Origin: Akkermansia muciniphila | GTDB taxonomy: Bacteria > Verrucomicrobiota > Verrucomicrobiia > Verrucomicrobiales > Akkermansiaceae | Assembly (NCBI GenBank): GCA_004557455.1 | Contig: SFDX01000048.1 | Coordinates: forward strand, 1 to 12,020 | Length of the DNA stretch: 12,020 nt | Direction: 5' to 3' | Part shown: piece by piece, positions 1-8,600 of the stretch | Layout of the letters: each line of letters starts with the position of its first letter | Position numbering within the stretch: the first letter of the stretch is position 1 | Made by a program: the position numbers and the translations under genes | Notes under the pieces: model-generated | What the model was told of the DNA's origin: nothing | The model's database searches: none | Seen by the model: only the letters and a program-made list of their open reading frames with translations

Positions 1-50
1 AAAAAAGAAGCCAGGATCCGACAACGGTGGCCAAACTATTCCAGCATCCG

Positions 51-60
51 AAGGTGGCGT
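51..60 (+). promoter_or_regulatory. Possible ribosome binding site for the 966-residue ORF
   Basis: AAGGTGG lies just before the ATG at 61, with AAGG six bases from the start codon. This supports ATG 61 as a start. However, the same reading frame is open all the way to base 1, so a longer protein beginning outside the window cannot be excluded. Confidence 0.45.
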
Positions 61-2961
61 ATGCCGCTGACGACAATCATTCATTGCCGGAGTAATAAGC
101 AGGCCGCGGCGGACCTGCAGATGCTTGCTTACCGCCGTCTGCTGGGGGCGCAGGCTGCCGGGGAGCTCCCCGTGGGGGAGGCCGCCGTGAAGCCGTCCGA
201 ACTCATGCGGCGCGAGCTGCCGGATGCCGTGAGCCGCGCGCTGGTGCGTTGCGCGCAGGGGGAGCTGCCTGCCTATGCCCTGCGGGATATGGAGGCGGAG
301 CTGCTGGGGGAGCCCGCCGGCCTGCATCCCACCGCCCGCCGCCACCTGCTCCGGCGCATGGCGGCCTACTCGGACTTTGCGGCCACGGGGGCGGAGCCGC
401 AGATGGCCAAGCAATTGGCCGTGCTGGGCGCGCGCCGCTGGGCGGAGTCGCTCTACTACCTGCTGCCGCGTTGCCCGGCGTTTCAGGAGCTGCTGGTCAG
501 CGGTCGCTCGCCCGCGCAGGCTTTCGCGGAGCTCTCGCAGCGTTACCTCGGCAGTGCTGCCTGCGAGGTGCCGCCGCCGGCGGAGTCGAATGCCGCCGTC
601 TTTGCGCGCTATGCCGCGCTGACCGGTAACAAAGTGGAGAGTGCCACGGGGCCGGACGGCGTGACGCGTCTGCGCGCTCGGCGTCCGGATGGTCGCTACA
701 CGCCCTGGCACAGCACGCAGGAGCAGGTGATGAACGATGTCGCGGGCCACGCAGCGCTGATGTTCGGCGGTTATATGAGCACCGGGGGCATGGCGAACAT
801 GCGGCCCCGCGTCTTCTCCCGCTTCGATCAGCTGGGGGCGCTGGCGGTGCACGATCTGTACGGGGCGTGGTTCGGCAGCGCCACGGGGTGGGTGCCGGGC
901 TTGCAGATCGAGCGGCTCCGGCACTCCATGCGCGGCGCTTGGCGCGGGGATGGCATCACGCCCGTCCTGCTGAAGGAGGCGCGCGGGCCGCAGCAGTACA
1001 CGGCGGAGCTCTATTCCGTCGTTAATCCCGTCTCGATGCTGCAGGCGCGCCTGGCTGCTTACTGGCGCGGGCAGATAGAGGGCGGCCACACCACCGCGGA
1101 GCAGGTCATGGACTTCCTCGCGGCGCACGACCGCCTCACCCCGGAGGAGCGCGCGGCCACGGAGGCTATCGCGGCCCTCCGTTTCCGGCGTGAGCCGGGG
1201 GGACCGCGCATCATGCTCCCGCGCGATTTCCCCGGTATGTACAATGAGGTCGCGGGGCGCATGGCGGAGTATATGACGGAGTACCTGGTGCAGAACCCGG
1301 ACGCCGTGCCCCTGCCGGGGTCCGTGCGCCGTTGGCTGGATTACGCTCCCTTCATGCCCCCGGAGAAGCCCGCCGAGGTGACGCCCGATCACAGGAGCCG
1401 CGAGGTGGGGGAGAAGATGGAGCTGCTGGGCGTAGACTCCAACCGCCTGGCGGCCCGGAAGGTGCAGGGCTGGGCAGGGCGCGCGGAGGCTCTGCGCCGC
1501 GAGGTGTCGGCGGAGGATGCGGCCTTCTTCCGGCAGCATCTGCAGGGGGCGTTCACGCTGCCGCCGGCGCAGCAGTTGGAGCAGGGCTGGGCTTACCGCC
1601 TGGGCGGGGAGCAGGCCGCCATGGCTACGGGCAGTACCCTGCGGCGCTTGCTCACGGACCCGGGGCGGGAGCTGCCCCGCCTCTCGGCAGAGGATTCGGA
1701 GCACCTCCTCCCCATGGCGGAGTCCGTGGTGCGGGCTTTCCCGACGCTCGCCGCAGAGGGCTCCGCGCCGCAGGGGGCCGTGGGGGTGGCTTTGCGTAAC
1801 CTGGCGGCGGTGCTGGCCGAGCACCCGGAGCTGCATGAGTACGCCCCGGCGCAGGAGCATTTCCGCGTGCACCGTATGCAGGTGCGGGAGCTGCCGCCGG
1901 CGCAGGACCCCGGTACCTTCGCTACCTGGACTACACGGCCCGTGGGGATGAAGCCCGGGTATGCGCTGGAGGAGAACCTGCCCATGCCGGAGTGGATGCG
2001 GCAGGACCCGCGGGCTATCCCGGCGCTCCATACCATGCACGCTCTGCGGATGCTGTCGGCGGACGGGCCGGTGTATACGCCCATGGGTATCCTGACGCCG
2101 CAGGGCTTTGTGGGCGGGCGCTACGGGCAGAATCCTCCCCAGCTCAATGGCTGGCGGGCGCGCCCTGCGCTGGAGAATATCCTGCGTATCCTGGATGAGG
2201 CGTACGCCGCCGGCGGCGGGGAGCCCGTCTCGGTGTGCGGGGTGCGGCTGCGGGGGCTCAACTTGGCGGAGCTGGACCTGCGGTCTCTGCGGGATATCAC
2301 GGTCTACAGCAGCCCGGAGACTTCGGGCGGGTGCTACCGTTTGATGCCGGGGAATGCGGAGATGCCGTCGCTTAAGGTCGCGGAGCCTTACCTCGTCAAG
2401 AGTTACGATGGTATCCTGTGCCGCGGTATCGGCGGTATCTCGGCGAAGGAGCTGCGCGCGGAGTCCCCGGCGCCGGAGTCCTACGCCGTGCCGTTGCGGG
2501 GGTTCACGCGGACGCGTTTCCAGCCTTGCTCGGAGTACATGGCCTATGAGAACACGCTGGCCGCTACCACCCGCGCGGTGGATGATATGCTGGCGCTGGG
2601 GGAGCGTTATTACCTGTCCCTGCCGGATGCCTACCTGAGCTTCGCCCTGCAGGAGGGGCTCTGCCGCTTGTGTGAGGATACGGGGTTCTCGTACTTCCTG
2701 GAGGGTCAGGGGGCGCAGGAGCTCTCGCCCGGGCAGGCGCGTGCCGTGGCTTGGGTGCGTACGATGGTGGCGGCCCTCGGTAACCCGTCGGAGGAGTCGG
2801 TCGGGGAGTTCGCGCAGGTTTGCCGCAGCATCAGTGCAGATGCAGCGCTGCGGCAGCAGATGGTGGAGGTGTTTAACTGTGAGCGTGACCCCGCCGAGCC
2901 GCCGCCCCCGCGTAAGCGTGCGCGTAAGAGAAATCCGGATAACATTAACATGCTCTGGTGA
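61..2961 (+). CDS. Unrecognised large phage-associated protein, upstream partner of terminase
   Basis: This encodes 966 residues in one uninterrupted, very GC-rich frame with Ala/Arg/Glu-rich composition. I do not recognise a family. No signal peptide, membrane segment or nucleotide-binding loop is evident, so a soluble cytoplasmic or virion-associated protein is likely. A short pentapeptide-like stretch (about residues 728-743, RLRGLNLAELDL) is seen, but it is too short to call a repeat domain. The C-terminus is proline-rich then strongly basic (about residues 947-957, PPPPRKRARKR), which could bind nucleic acid. The stop TGA overlaps the ATG of the terminase gene (TGATG, 2959-2963), so the two are probably co-translated; a role in phage packaging or structure is inferred from this coupling alone. 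The start is uncertain because the frame is open to base 1, although AAGG at 51-54 favours ATG 61. Confidence 0.8.
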   Translation: MPLTTIIHCRSNKQAAADLQMLAYRRLLGAQAAGELPVGEAAVKPSELMRRELPDAVSRALVRCAQGELPAYALRDMEAELLGEPAGLHPTARRHLLRRMAAYSDFAATGAEPQMAKQLAVLGARRWAESLYYLLPRCPAFQELLVSGRSPAQAFAELSQRYLGSAACEVPPPAESNAAVFARYAALTGNKVESATGPDGVTRLRARRPDGRYTPWHSTQEQVMNDVAGHAALMFGGYMSTGGMANMRPRVFSRFDQLGALAVHDLYGAWFGSATGWVPGLQIERLRHSMRGAWRGDGITPVLLKEARGPQQYTAELYSVVNPVSMLQARLAAYWRGQIEGGHTTAEQVMDFLAAHDRLTPEERAATEAIAALRFRREPGGPRIMLPRDFPGMYNEVAGRMAEYMTEYLVQNPDAVPLPGSVRRWLDYAPFMPPEKPAEVTPDHRSREVGEKMELLGVDSNRLAARKVQGWAGRAEALRREVSAEDAAFFRQHLQGAFTLPPAQQLEQGWAYRLGGEQAAMATGSTLRRLLTDPGRELPRLSAEDSEHLLPMAESVVRAFPTLAAEGSAPQGAVGVALRNLAAVLAEHPELHEYAPAQEHFRVHRMQVRELPPAQDPGTFATWTTRPVGMKPGYALEENLPMPEWMRQDPRAIPALHTMHALRMLSADGPVYTPMGILTPQGFVGGRYGQNPPQLNGWRARPALENILRILDEAYAAGGGEPVSVCGVRLRGLNLAELDLRSLRDITVYSSPETSGGCYRLMPGNAEMPSLKVAEPYLVKSYDGILCRGIGGISAKELRAESPAPESYAVPLRGFTRTRFQPCSEYMAYENTLAATTRAVDDMLALGERYYLSLPDAYLSFALQEGLCRLCEDTGFSYFLEGQGAQELSPGQARAVAWVRTMVAALGNPSEESVGEFAQVCRSISADAALRQQMVEVFNCERDPAEPPPPRKRARKRNPDNINMLW

Positions 2962-2963
2962 TG
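2958..2963 (+). promoter_or_regulatory. TGATG stop/start overlap (translational coupling)
   Basis: The TGA stop of the upstream gene (2959-2961) shares its A with the ATG of the terminase gene (2961-2963); a GTG in the terminase frame also sits at 2958. No convincing Shine-Dalgarno sequence precedes it, so termination-reinitiation is the likely route of translation. This marks the two genes as one operon. Confidence 0.6.
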
Positions 2964-4556
2964 GATAAGCGGGCTTCCATTCGCCGCAGGCTGGGCTCGC
3001 CTCTGTGGCGGCTCAATCACCTGTATTGGATCGAGAATAAGCAGGGGCAGGTGCAGCGTTTCACCATGAATGCCGCGCAGCTCCGCCTGCATCGCAACCT
3101 CTGGTCGCGCAATGCCGTGCTCAAGGCTCGCCAGTTGGGTATCTCTACCTATGTGGCGCTCTTCATGCTGGATTCCTGCCTCTTTACCCCGGGCTTTCAC
3201 GCCGGTATCGTGGATAAAACGCTGCCGGATGCCGAGCTGAAGCTGGAGAAGATCCGCTTTGCCTAGGAGCACCTGGACTACCTGCCGCCGGGGGCGAATG
3301 CGCGGGAGCGTTCGCTGGCCTACCTGGGCAGGGTGGTGAAGCGGGGCACCGGCCTGCTGCGCAGTGGGGCGGAGGTGCTGCCGGCGGATGCCCGCTCGCG
3401 CCTGTCCTTTACCAATGGCAGCGATGTGCGCTTGGGTACCACCATGCGCGGCGGTACGCTCAACCTGCTGCATGTCTCGGAGCTGGCCCACACCTCCGTG
3501 CACGCCCCGTGGCGTGCGCGCGAGGTGCTGACGGGCGCGGTGAACAGCGTGCCGCTCTCCGGGCGCGTGATCCTGGAGAGTACGCACGAGGGCGGGCGCT
3601 ACGGGGTGAACTATGAGCTGATGCTGCAGGCGATGGAGAACCGCGCCCACCGGGTGCTCTCGCCGCTGGATTTCCGCTTCTTTTTCTTCGGCTGGTTTGA
3701 TAACCCGGAGTACGCCCTGCCCGGGGCGCTGCCGGCGGGGGATGCGCTGCATGCGTACTTCGCCGGGCTGGCGGAGCAGGGGATCTGCCTGTCGCAGGCG
3801 CAGCAGGTGTGGTATGCCCGTATGGCGCGCACCATGGGGGGCGCTATGCGGCAGGAGTACCCTTCCTCGCCGGAGGAGGCCTTCAGCGTCGGTAATGAGG
3901 GGGCCATCTACGCCGCGCAGCTCATGCGCCTGCGGGAGTCCGGGCGCATCGGGGCGGATTTCGCGGTGCATCCCTACGCACCGCTCTACACGGCCTGGGA
4001 CCTGGGGATGAGCGACCACACGGCTATCTGGCTCGTGCAGGCCATCGGGGGGCAGGTCTACTGGCTGCACCACTACGCGGCCAATCAGCTGCCCGTGGAG
4101 CACTATGCCGCCAAGATCCGCGAGTGGGAGCAGTCCTACGGCCGCTGCGAGGCGCACTTCCTGCCGCATGATGCCGCCCACCGCGACCCGCACGGGCAGT
4201 CCTATGTGGAGTGCCTGGCGCGGCTCGGGATCACAGCGGTGCGGGTGGTGCCGCGTACCACGGATGTGTGGCGCGGTATCAATGACCTGCGCCGCCTGCT
4301 GGAGAACAGTTGGTTCCACCGGAACACGCTGGAGGAGCGTACGGACCTCGCCGGTCGCCGCGTGCCCTCCGGCTTCGCCTGCCTGGAGAATTACCGCACC
4401 GCTCCTCCCTCGCCCTCCGGTTCCTTCCGCGAGGCCCCCCTGCACAACGAGTTCTCCCACAGCGCCGACGCCGCCCGCACCTTCGCCGAGGCCGCCTCCC
4501 ACGGCCTCCTCACACCCCTCTCCTCCCGCCGCCCCTCCCTCGCTCGCATGGAGTGA
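2961..4556 (+). pseudogene. Phage terminase large subunit interrupted by one in-frame TAG
   Basis: The large terminase subunit is the DNA-packaging motor that translocates and cleaves phage DNA at the procapsid portal. Read through codon 102, the frame gives about 531 residues, a normal TerL length. N-terminal ATPase signs: a Walker A-like KARQLGIST (residues 55-63), a Walker B-like LLHVSE with Glu at about 174, and ESTHEG (about 206-211), the usual coupling motif. C-terminal RNase H-like nuclease signs: AWDLGMSDHTAIW (Asp about 347), LPHD (Asp about 404) and SHSADAARTF (Asp about 503), a full set of three acidic positions. A single TAG at 3264-3266 splits it into a 101-residue N-terminal piece and a C-terminal piece with a possible GTG start at 3333; the 22 codons from 3267 to 3332 are open. 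A CAG-to-TAG change would explain it (Gln in FA-Q-EHL). Alternatives are amber suppression or recoding, or a sequencing error. The gene is coupled to the upstream ORF by TGATG. Confidence 0.85.
3264..3266 (+). other. In-frame amber codon inside terminase
   Basis: The TAG follows ATCCGCTTTGCC and is followed directly by GAGCACCTGGAC in the same frame. It lies between the Walker A and Walker B segments, so termination here would abolish ATPase function. No frameshift accompanies it. Every stop codon that ends a gene fully or partly visible in this window is TGA or TAA; none is TAG. Confidence 0.9.
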
Positions 4557-4566
4557 GGGCAGGGGC

Positions 4567-4717
4567 GCGAGGCCTTATGAGAGACTTCACACCGCCGCGC
4601 GGATAGGAAGCGAGAAGTCGCTGACCGCGGAATAAAGGGAATTTTCGGAGACTGATTGGAATGCAGGGCACAGGCAAGACTTCGAAGGGGCTGCATGGTA
4701 GGTGAGTGATAAAAAAG
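4567..4717 (+). repeat. Repeat element copy A (left arm and degenerate core only)
   Basis: The left arm begins GCGAGGCCTTATGAGAGACT, continues through CACACCGC and reaches CTGACCGCGGAATAAAGGGA at 4621-4640. A worn core follows (GCAAGACTTCGAAG at 4675-4688 and GCATGGTAGGTGAG at 4693-4706), compared with GTCAAGACGTCGGAAC and CATTGTAGGTAG in intact copies. No adjacent right arm is present: sequence unrelated to the element begins after about 4717 and leads into the promoter of the GxxExxY gene. The copy starts about 10 bases after the terminase stop and fills most of the gap between the two genes. Confidence 0.75.
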
Positions 4718-4735
4718 GAATAAGGTGGTTTGGCC

Positions 4736-4764
4736 TTGACTTGAGGAGTGAACTGTAGTATGAG
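4736..4764 (+). promoter_or_regulatory. Putative sigma70-type promoter of the GxxExxY gene
   Basis: TTGACT (4736-4741) is followed, after 17 bases, by TATGAG (4759-4764). A transcript would begin at roughly 4771-4773, on or next to the ATG at 4773, implying a leaderless or near-leaderless message. No Shine-Dalgarno sequence sits at the usual distance from that ATG. The -35 box is strong and the -10 box is weak (4 of 6). Confidence 0.5.
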
Positions 4765-4772
4765 ATAGAGGC

Positions 4773-5204
4773 ATGTCAGAGTACTCAAAAATCATTGATT
4801 CGAGCATGACCGGTGCCATTATAGGGGCTGCTCTTGAGGTATATGAGGTCTTGGGACATGGCTTTTCGGAGGTTGTGTACCAGCATGCGCTTGCCAGAGA
4901 ATTCAAGGCAAGGGGAATCCCCTTTCAGAGGGAGGCCTTGTTAAAGATCCATTACAAGGATAGCATTCTGGAGCCCTTATTCAGGGCGGATTTCGTGTGC
5001 TTCGATAAGATCATTGTTGAATTGAAGGCTGTCTCTGAACTCGTTGACGCTCACAAGAACCAGGTCTACAACTACCTCAAGGCAAGTCACTTACAGGTCG
5101 GGCTTCTGTTCAATTTCGGCAAACAAGGGGGTTGCGAATGGCGTCGTGTTGTGTGCACCAAAGGCGCAGCAAAATCGGCCGGTGAGCCAATTCCCCATCC
5201 TTAA
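4773..5204 (+). CDS. GxxExxY family protein (PD-(D/E)XK-like fold)
   Basis: This 143-residue protein has the hallmarks of the GxxExxY (PDDEXK_3) family. Residues about 9-46 carry the typical opening helix and GAALEVYEVLGHGFSEVVY, including the G-F-x-E-x-x-Y signature. Next come RADFVCFDKIIVELKA (about 71-86) with the Asp and the Glu-Leu-Lys expected of the nuclease-like core, and HKNQVYNYLKASHLQVGLLFNF (about 94-115). The family is small and cytoplasmic; its biochemical role is not settled, and nuclease activity is inferred from fold only. The length fits the family with a slightly long C-terminal tail (AKSAGEPIPHP). The gene is monocistronic, with its own promoter, and lies between repeat copies A and B, with B starting almost at its stop codon. 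It is less GC-rich than the terminase block (27 of 60 bases at 4921-4980), which suggests separate origin. Confidence 0.9.
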   Translation: MSEYSKIIDSSMTGAIIGAALEVYEVLGHGFSEVVYQHALAREFKARGIPFQREALLKIHYKDSILEPLFRADFVCFDKIIVELKAVSELVDAHKNQVYNYLKASHLQVGLLFNFGKQGGCEWRRVVCTKGAAKSAGEPIPHP

Positions 5205-5209
5205 TAAGT

Positions 5210-5523
5210 GGAGCCGGGCGGAGGGGGGTGGAGACTTCATACCGCTGTGGTAATAGGAGCCGAGAAAGTCTGACCGCGGAATAAAAGGAATTTTTGGAGA
5301 CTGAAAGCTATGCTGCTCTCAGGCAAGACGTCGGAGCATGTTCGTAGTAGGTGGCTTTAGAATTTTATCAAAAAATAACCAAGAAACCTCCTATTTCGGC
5401 GGCACGAAGTCTGAACCGAGCTAAGCATACCACATACTCTCCAAAAATTCCCTTTATTCCGCGGTCAGTAACTTTTCTCTTCCTATCAGCACAGCGGCGT
5501 GAAGTCTCTCATAAGCTCTCGCA
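5210..5523 (+). repeat. Repeat element copy B, full length with about 70-bp inverted arms
   Basis: Left arm 5231-5300 and right arm 5438-5508 are near-perfect reverse complements (GAGACTTCATACCGC at one end, TGAAGTCTC at the other; TGACCGCGGAATAAAAGGAA against TTCCCTTTATTCCGCGGTCA). About 137 bases lie between them, containing the family core (ATGCTGCTCTCAGGCAAGAC, then GTAGTAGGTGGCTTTAGAAT) and a segment with CGAGCTAAGCA that only copy E also has. Weaker homology continues outward on both sides. Short ORFs here (for example 5351-5593) come from the repeat and show no coding character. The copy separates the GxxExxY gene from the surface-protein promoter. Confidence 0.85.
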
Positions 5524-5544
5524 TAGCTCTGCTGTCTGTGCCTT

Positions 5545-5597
5545 CCCCTTCGCGGTCAGCTTTCGATCGCTCTCTATCACCCCTGCGGTATGAATTC
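5545..5597 (+). repeat. Decayed extra right arm of the repeat family
   Basis: The stretch from CCCCTTCGCGGTCAGCTTTC through CTCTATCACCCCTGCGG to TATGAATTC follows the same order as the right arm of copy B (TTCCGCGGTCAGTAACTTTT, CTATCAGCACAGCGG, GTGAAGTC) with many substitutions. It has no left arm beside it. It may be the worn remnant of an older element, possibly the partner of solitary left arm A on the other side of the GxxExxY gene. Confidence 0.5.
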
Positions 5598-5627
5598 TGT
5601 TTTTCTCAGCTCGTGTCAGAAATAGGC

Positions 5628-5656
5628 TTGACTTTCTACCTGTTTGAAGTTACAAT
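5628..5656 (+). promoter_or_regulatory. Strong sigma70-type promoter of the PEP-CTERM surface-protein gene
   Basis: TTGACT (5628-5633), 17 bases, then TACAAT (5651-5656): each box is one mismatch from consensus with ideal spacing. Transcription would start near 5663, leaving a leader of about 23 bases before ATG 5686 with no recognisable Shine-Dalgarno sequence. A 7-bp inverted repeat, AATAGGC (5621-5627) and GCCTATT (5664-5670), flanks the promoter exactly. Confidence 0.7.
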
Positions 5657-5685
5657 TCCCTCGGCCTATTGTGGCCTGATGGTAT

Positions 5686-8600
5686 ATGAAACTGCGTCTT
5701 CCTCTTCTCCTCCGCTTGGCTTTGCTGTCTACTGCTGCCGCCTACACGCTCGGCAGCGGCTGCCTCTTCGCTGATGATGCGCCCGCCGATGCCGCGCAGG
5801 ACGACCCCATCGCCGAGGCCGTGGACGAGGAAGAAAGCGACAGCCCCACCATCGGTTTCGAGGGCTATACGGAGTCTCAGTTGGTGGATATTCAGTCATC
5901 CGACTCCGCAGGCGCCGTCATCCGGCAGATGCTGGAGAACTCCACCACGGGCGCGGTTGCCAACGTGGGGACCTCTTCCTCTACCTCCAACGGCGCCACC
6001 GCCGCCGCCGAATCCCCTGCGCTCACCCTCTCGGCCCCCGCCGAGCCCGTGACCGACACCACCCTTTCCGATTCCGCCGGCGAGGGGGCTGTCGCCCCCT
6101 TCTTCAGCGCTGAAGAAGCCGCCGCTCTCGTTGTTGCAAGCCCTGCAACGAGTACACCCTCCCTTAAAAACACCTCAACAGCCACCCTCTCCTCGTCCGA
6201 CTCGCCGGACGAAACTACCTCTTCCTCCTCTGCTACCGGTGCCTCAGCCTCCCTCGGCTCCGTAGGCTCCGCCGGCGGCGCCGGCGCCTCTTCCGGCGGT
6301 GGTTCTGCTTCCTACACCCTCACCTCCTCGGCCCCCGATAGCTCTTCCTCCCTCGTCATCACCACCCCCACCGACGACACCTCCTCCGACCCCATCGCCG
6401 AGGATGTCCTCGAAGACACCCCCACCGAGGACACCACCACTTCCACCCTCCCGGATTCTTCTACCTCCACCCTCGCCGGCACATCCTCTACCTCCGCCAC
6501 CACCCGCACTCTTCCGGTGTTGAAGCTGCTGGGCTCGACTTCGGAGACTTCAACGCAGGGAATTGTTAAGGTTGATGAGCAGACGCTGTCTGCTGGCAGC
6601 AAATTGAAAGGAGTGGAATTCGTTTGGGGACAGATGGCTTCAGGTCCTGCTGTAAATATTTTATATCTTGGGAATAATGACCCCTCCCCCAAAAGCGTAG
6701 AAGTGGCTGCAGATTCTTTCTATGTCTGCCCAGCTGGTGATAATACCATGTTCAACATTGAGACACTTGTGGTTTCCAATAAGGATTCATGTGTTAATGT
6801 GCAAAATAACCCATGGGTTGGATATAATAAAGGAGCTTACTCTCTGGATCTTACAGTTAAGCAGCTTTCTGTCAACGGGTCGGCTTCCTTGGATGTAAGT
6901 AGGACTCAGACTGGGGCAATCAGCGTCTCCATAGGTAAGGTGGAGAATAGCTCAACGGAGTCCACAACAGGTCCTCTTCTCACCAGCGTCACCAACTCCG
7001 GAACGCTCACTTTGGGTATCAATGCCAACCCTACCGAAAATGTCAAGGCATCGTCTGTTTCCATCGGCATCCTGACAAACAAAGCAAACGGCACGATGAC
7101 GCTGAATGGTACGACGACCATTACCGGCTTGATAACAAACTACGGGAAGCTGACGAATAATGGTACGTTAACTCTCGCCTTCGGGGCTGTGCTGAATTTG
7201 GAACAGTTTTCTCGAGAAAACGTGTCTGCACCTTCGAGTTCCGGGAAACAAACGATACAGTATACATTTACAATCGCAGATGGCAGCGGCTCGCTCAGTA
7301 AGGAGGATGGGGCGATACTTCGCTTCAATGGTTGCGATAATTTGGGAAATTTAACCATTCGGAATAATAAAATTGCGGCGGAGAGAACGGAATATTGGAT
7401 AGTGAATAACGAAACAAAAACGGCGGCCGATATAGTTGAGAGTAGTGTTCAAGCCATTGTCGTGGATTCCGGTTGCTTCCTTACCGATGTGGGTGGTGAA
7501 ATGACGACGAGTATAGAGGGATCCGGTACTGTTCAGATAACGGGAGATGTGGATTACGCCGGAAAAAGTTTCCTCGATTATTTCTCCGGTACTGTAAAAG
7601 TTGGTCAGGGAAGCTCGTTCAATGCGGGGGATACTGCTTTCGCAAAGGATATAGACCTTGCCGGCGGTTCTCTGAATGCCGATGGAGATGAGTCTTATAC
7701 CGGTGCTATTAGTGTTTCTGCTGATTCTAAGATTTCATCGGCATCGGAGAAGACGACGCTTTCGGGTGCCCTTTCCGGGGGGGCTAAACTGACAATAGAA
7801 GGAGAAGGAACCGTCCTTCTTTCCGGTGATAGTAGCGGCTTCACAGGGGCTATTTCGGTTGATTCAGGAAGTCTTGAGCTTGATACAAAAGGAAAAGGAT
7901 CGCTGGCATCCTGCAGCAGTGTGAGCGTTTCTCAAGGGGCAACACTCATCGGTTCATTTTCTCTGACAAATGGAACGTTTGAGCTGAATGGAGTTTGGGA
8001 TTTGACAGGCGTGAACGCCTACGGCTCCGGTCAATTAGCATCATATTTGGGAAAGGTTAGCTCGGGAAGTGGTGCTTTGAAATTTGCTGCTGCCGGGAGT
8101 AACGCCTATGTACTGGGAGGAGATGTAAATACTAAGGGCCTTGACTTAGCTTTTGTTGGTTCGGGGCAAAAACAAACAGAGATAAATGGCTGGCAAAATA
8201 CGAATTCAGTTTTGACAGTTAGTTCCGGATCTACATTGAGCACAGTGGATGAGTTGCGTGTAGAGTCCACCGCAACAGTGAAGGTGGAAAGTGGAGGAAT
8301 TGTGGAGGTCGGTGGAGTGCTCAATCTCGGGCATGATGTGCGCGATAATTACGGACATTTCCTCTTAGATGGAGGGCAACTCATTGCGCAGGGAGTAGGG
8401 CGAACAAATGGCGATGATGCGGTAGACTCAAGCAAAAATACTTTCAGGATGTCGGGAGGGACGTTGACCCTTACAAAGGAAAACGCAGAGATTTCCGGGG
8501 TATATACGGAGATTTCCGGGGGTATACTCGATACGTCGCGAGCCGCTTGGGGAATTTCAAGCAGTGATGCCAGTGTGGGTGGCGTAACTGTTTCGGATGT

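Noticed and set aside
2706..4502. A 598-codon open frame on the minus strand
   Set aside because: It is antisense to the clear terminase gene and the end of its upstream partner; GC-rich DNA commonly leaves such frames open, and its Arg/Gln/His-rich translation shows no domain.
4567..5523. CRISPR array in the repeated intergenic regions
   Set aside because: The repeats are long, irregularly spaced, carry inverted arms and enclose genes; there are no regular spacers and no cas genes.
5351..5774. Small plus-strand frames of 80 and 91 codons
   Set aside because: They consist of repeat copy B, the surface-protein promoter and an out-of-frame start of that gene.
5686..5775. Lipoprotein signal in the surface protein
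   Set aside because: The Cys at residue 26 is preceded by LGSG, which does not fit a lipobox; cleavage after LFA at residue 29 is more likely.
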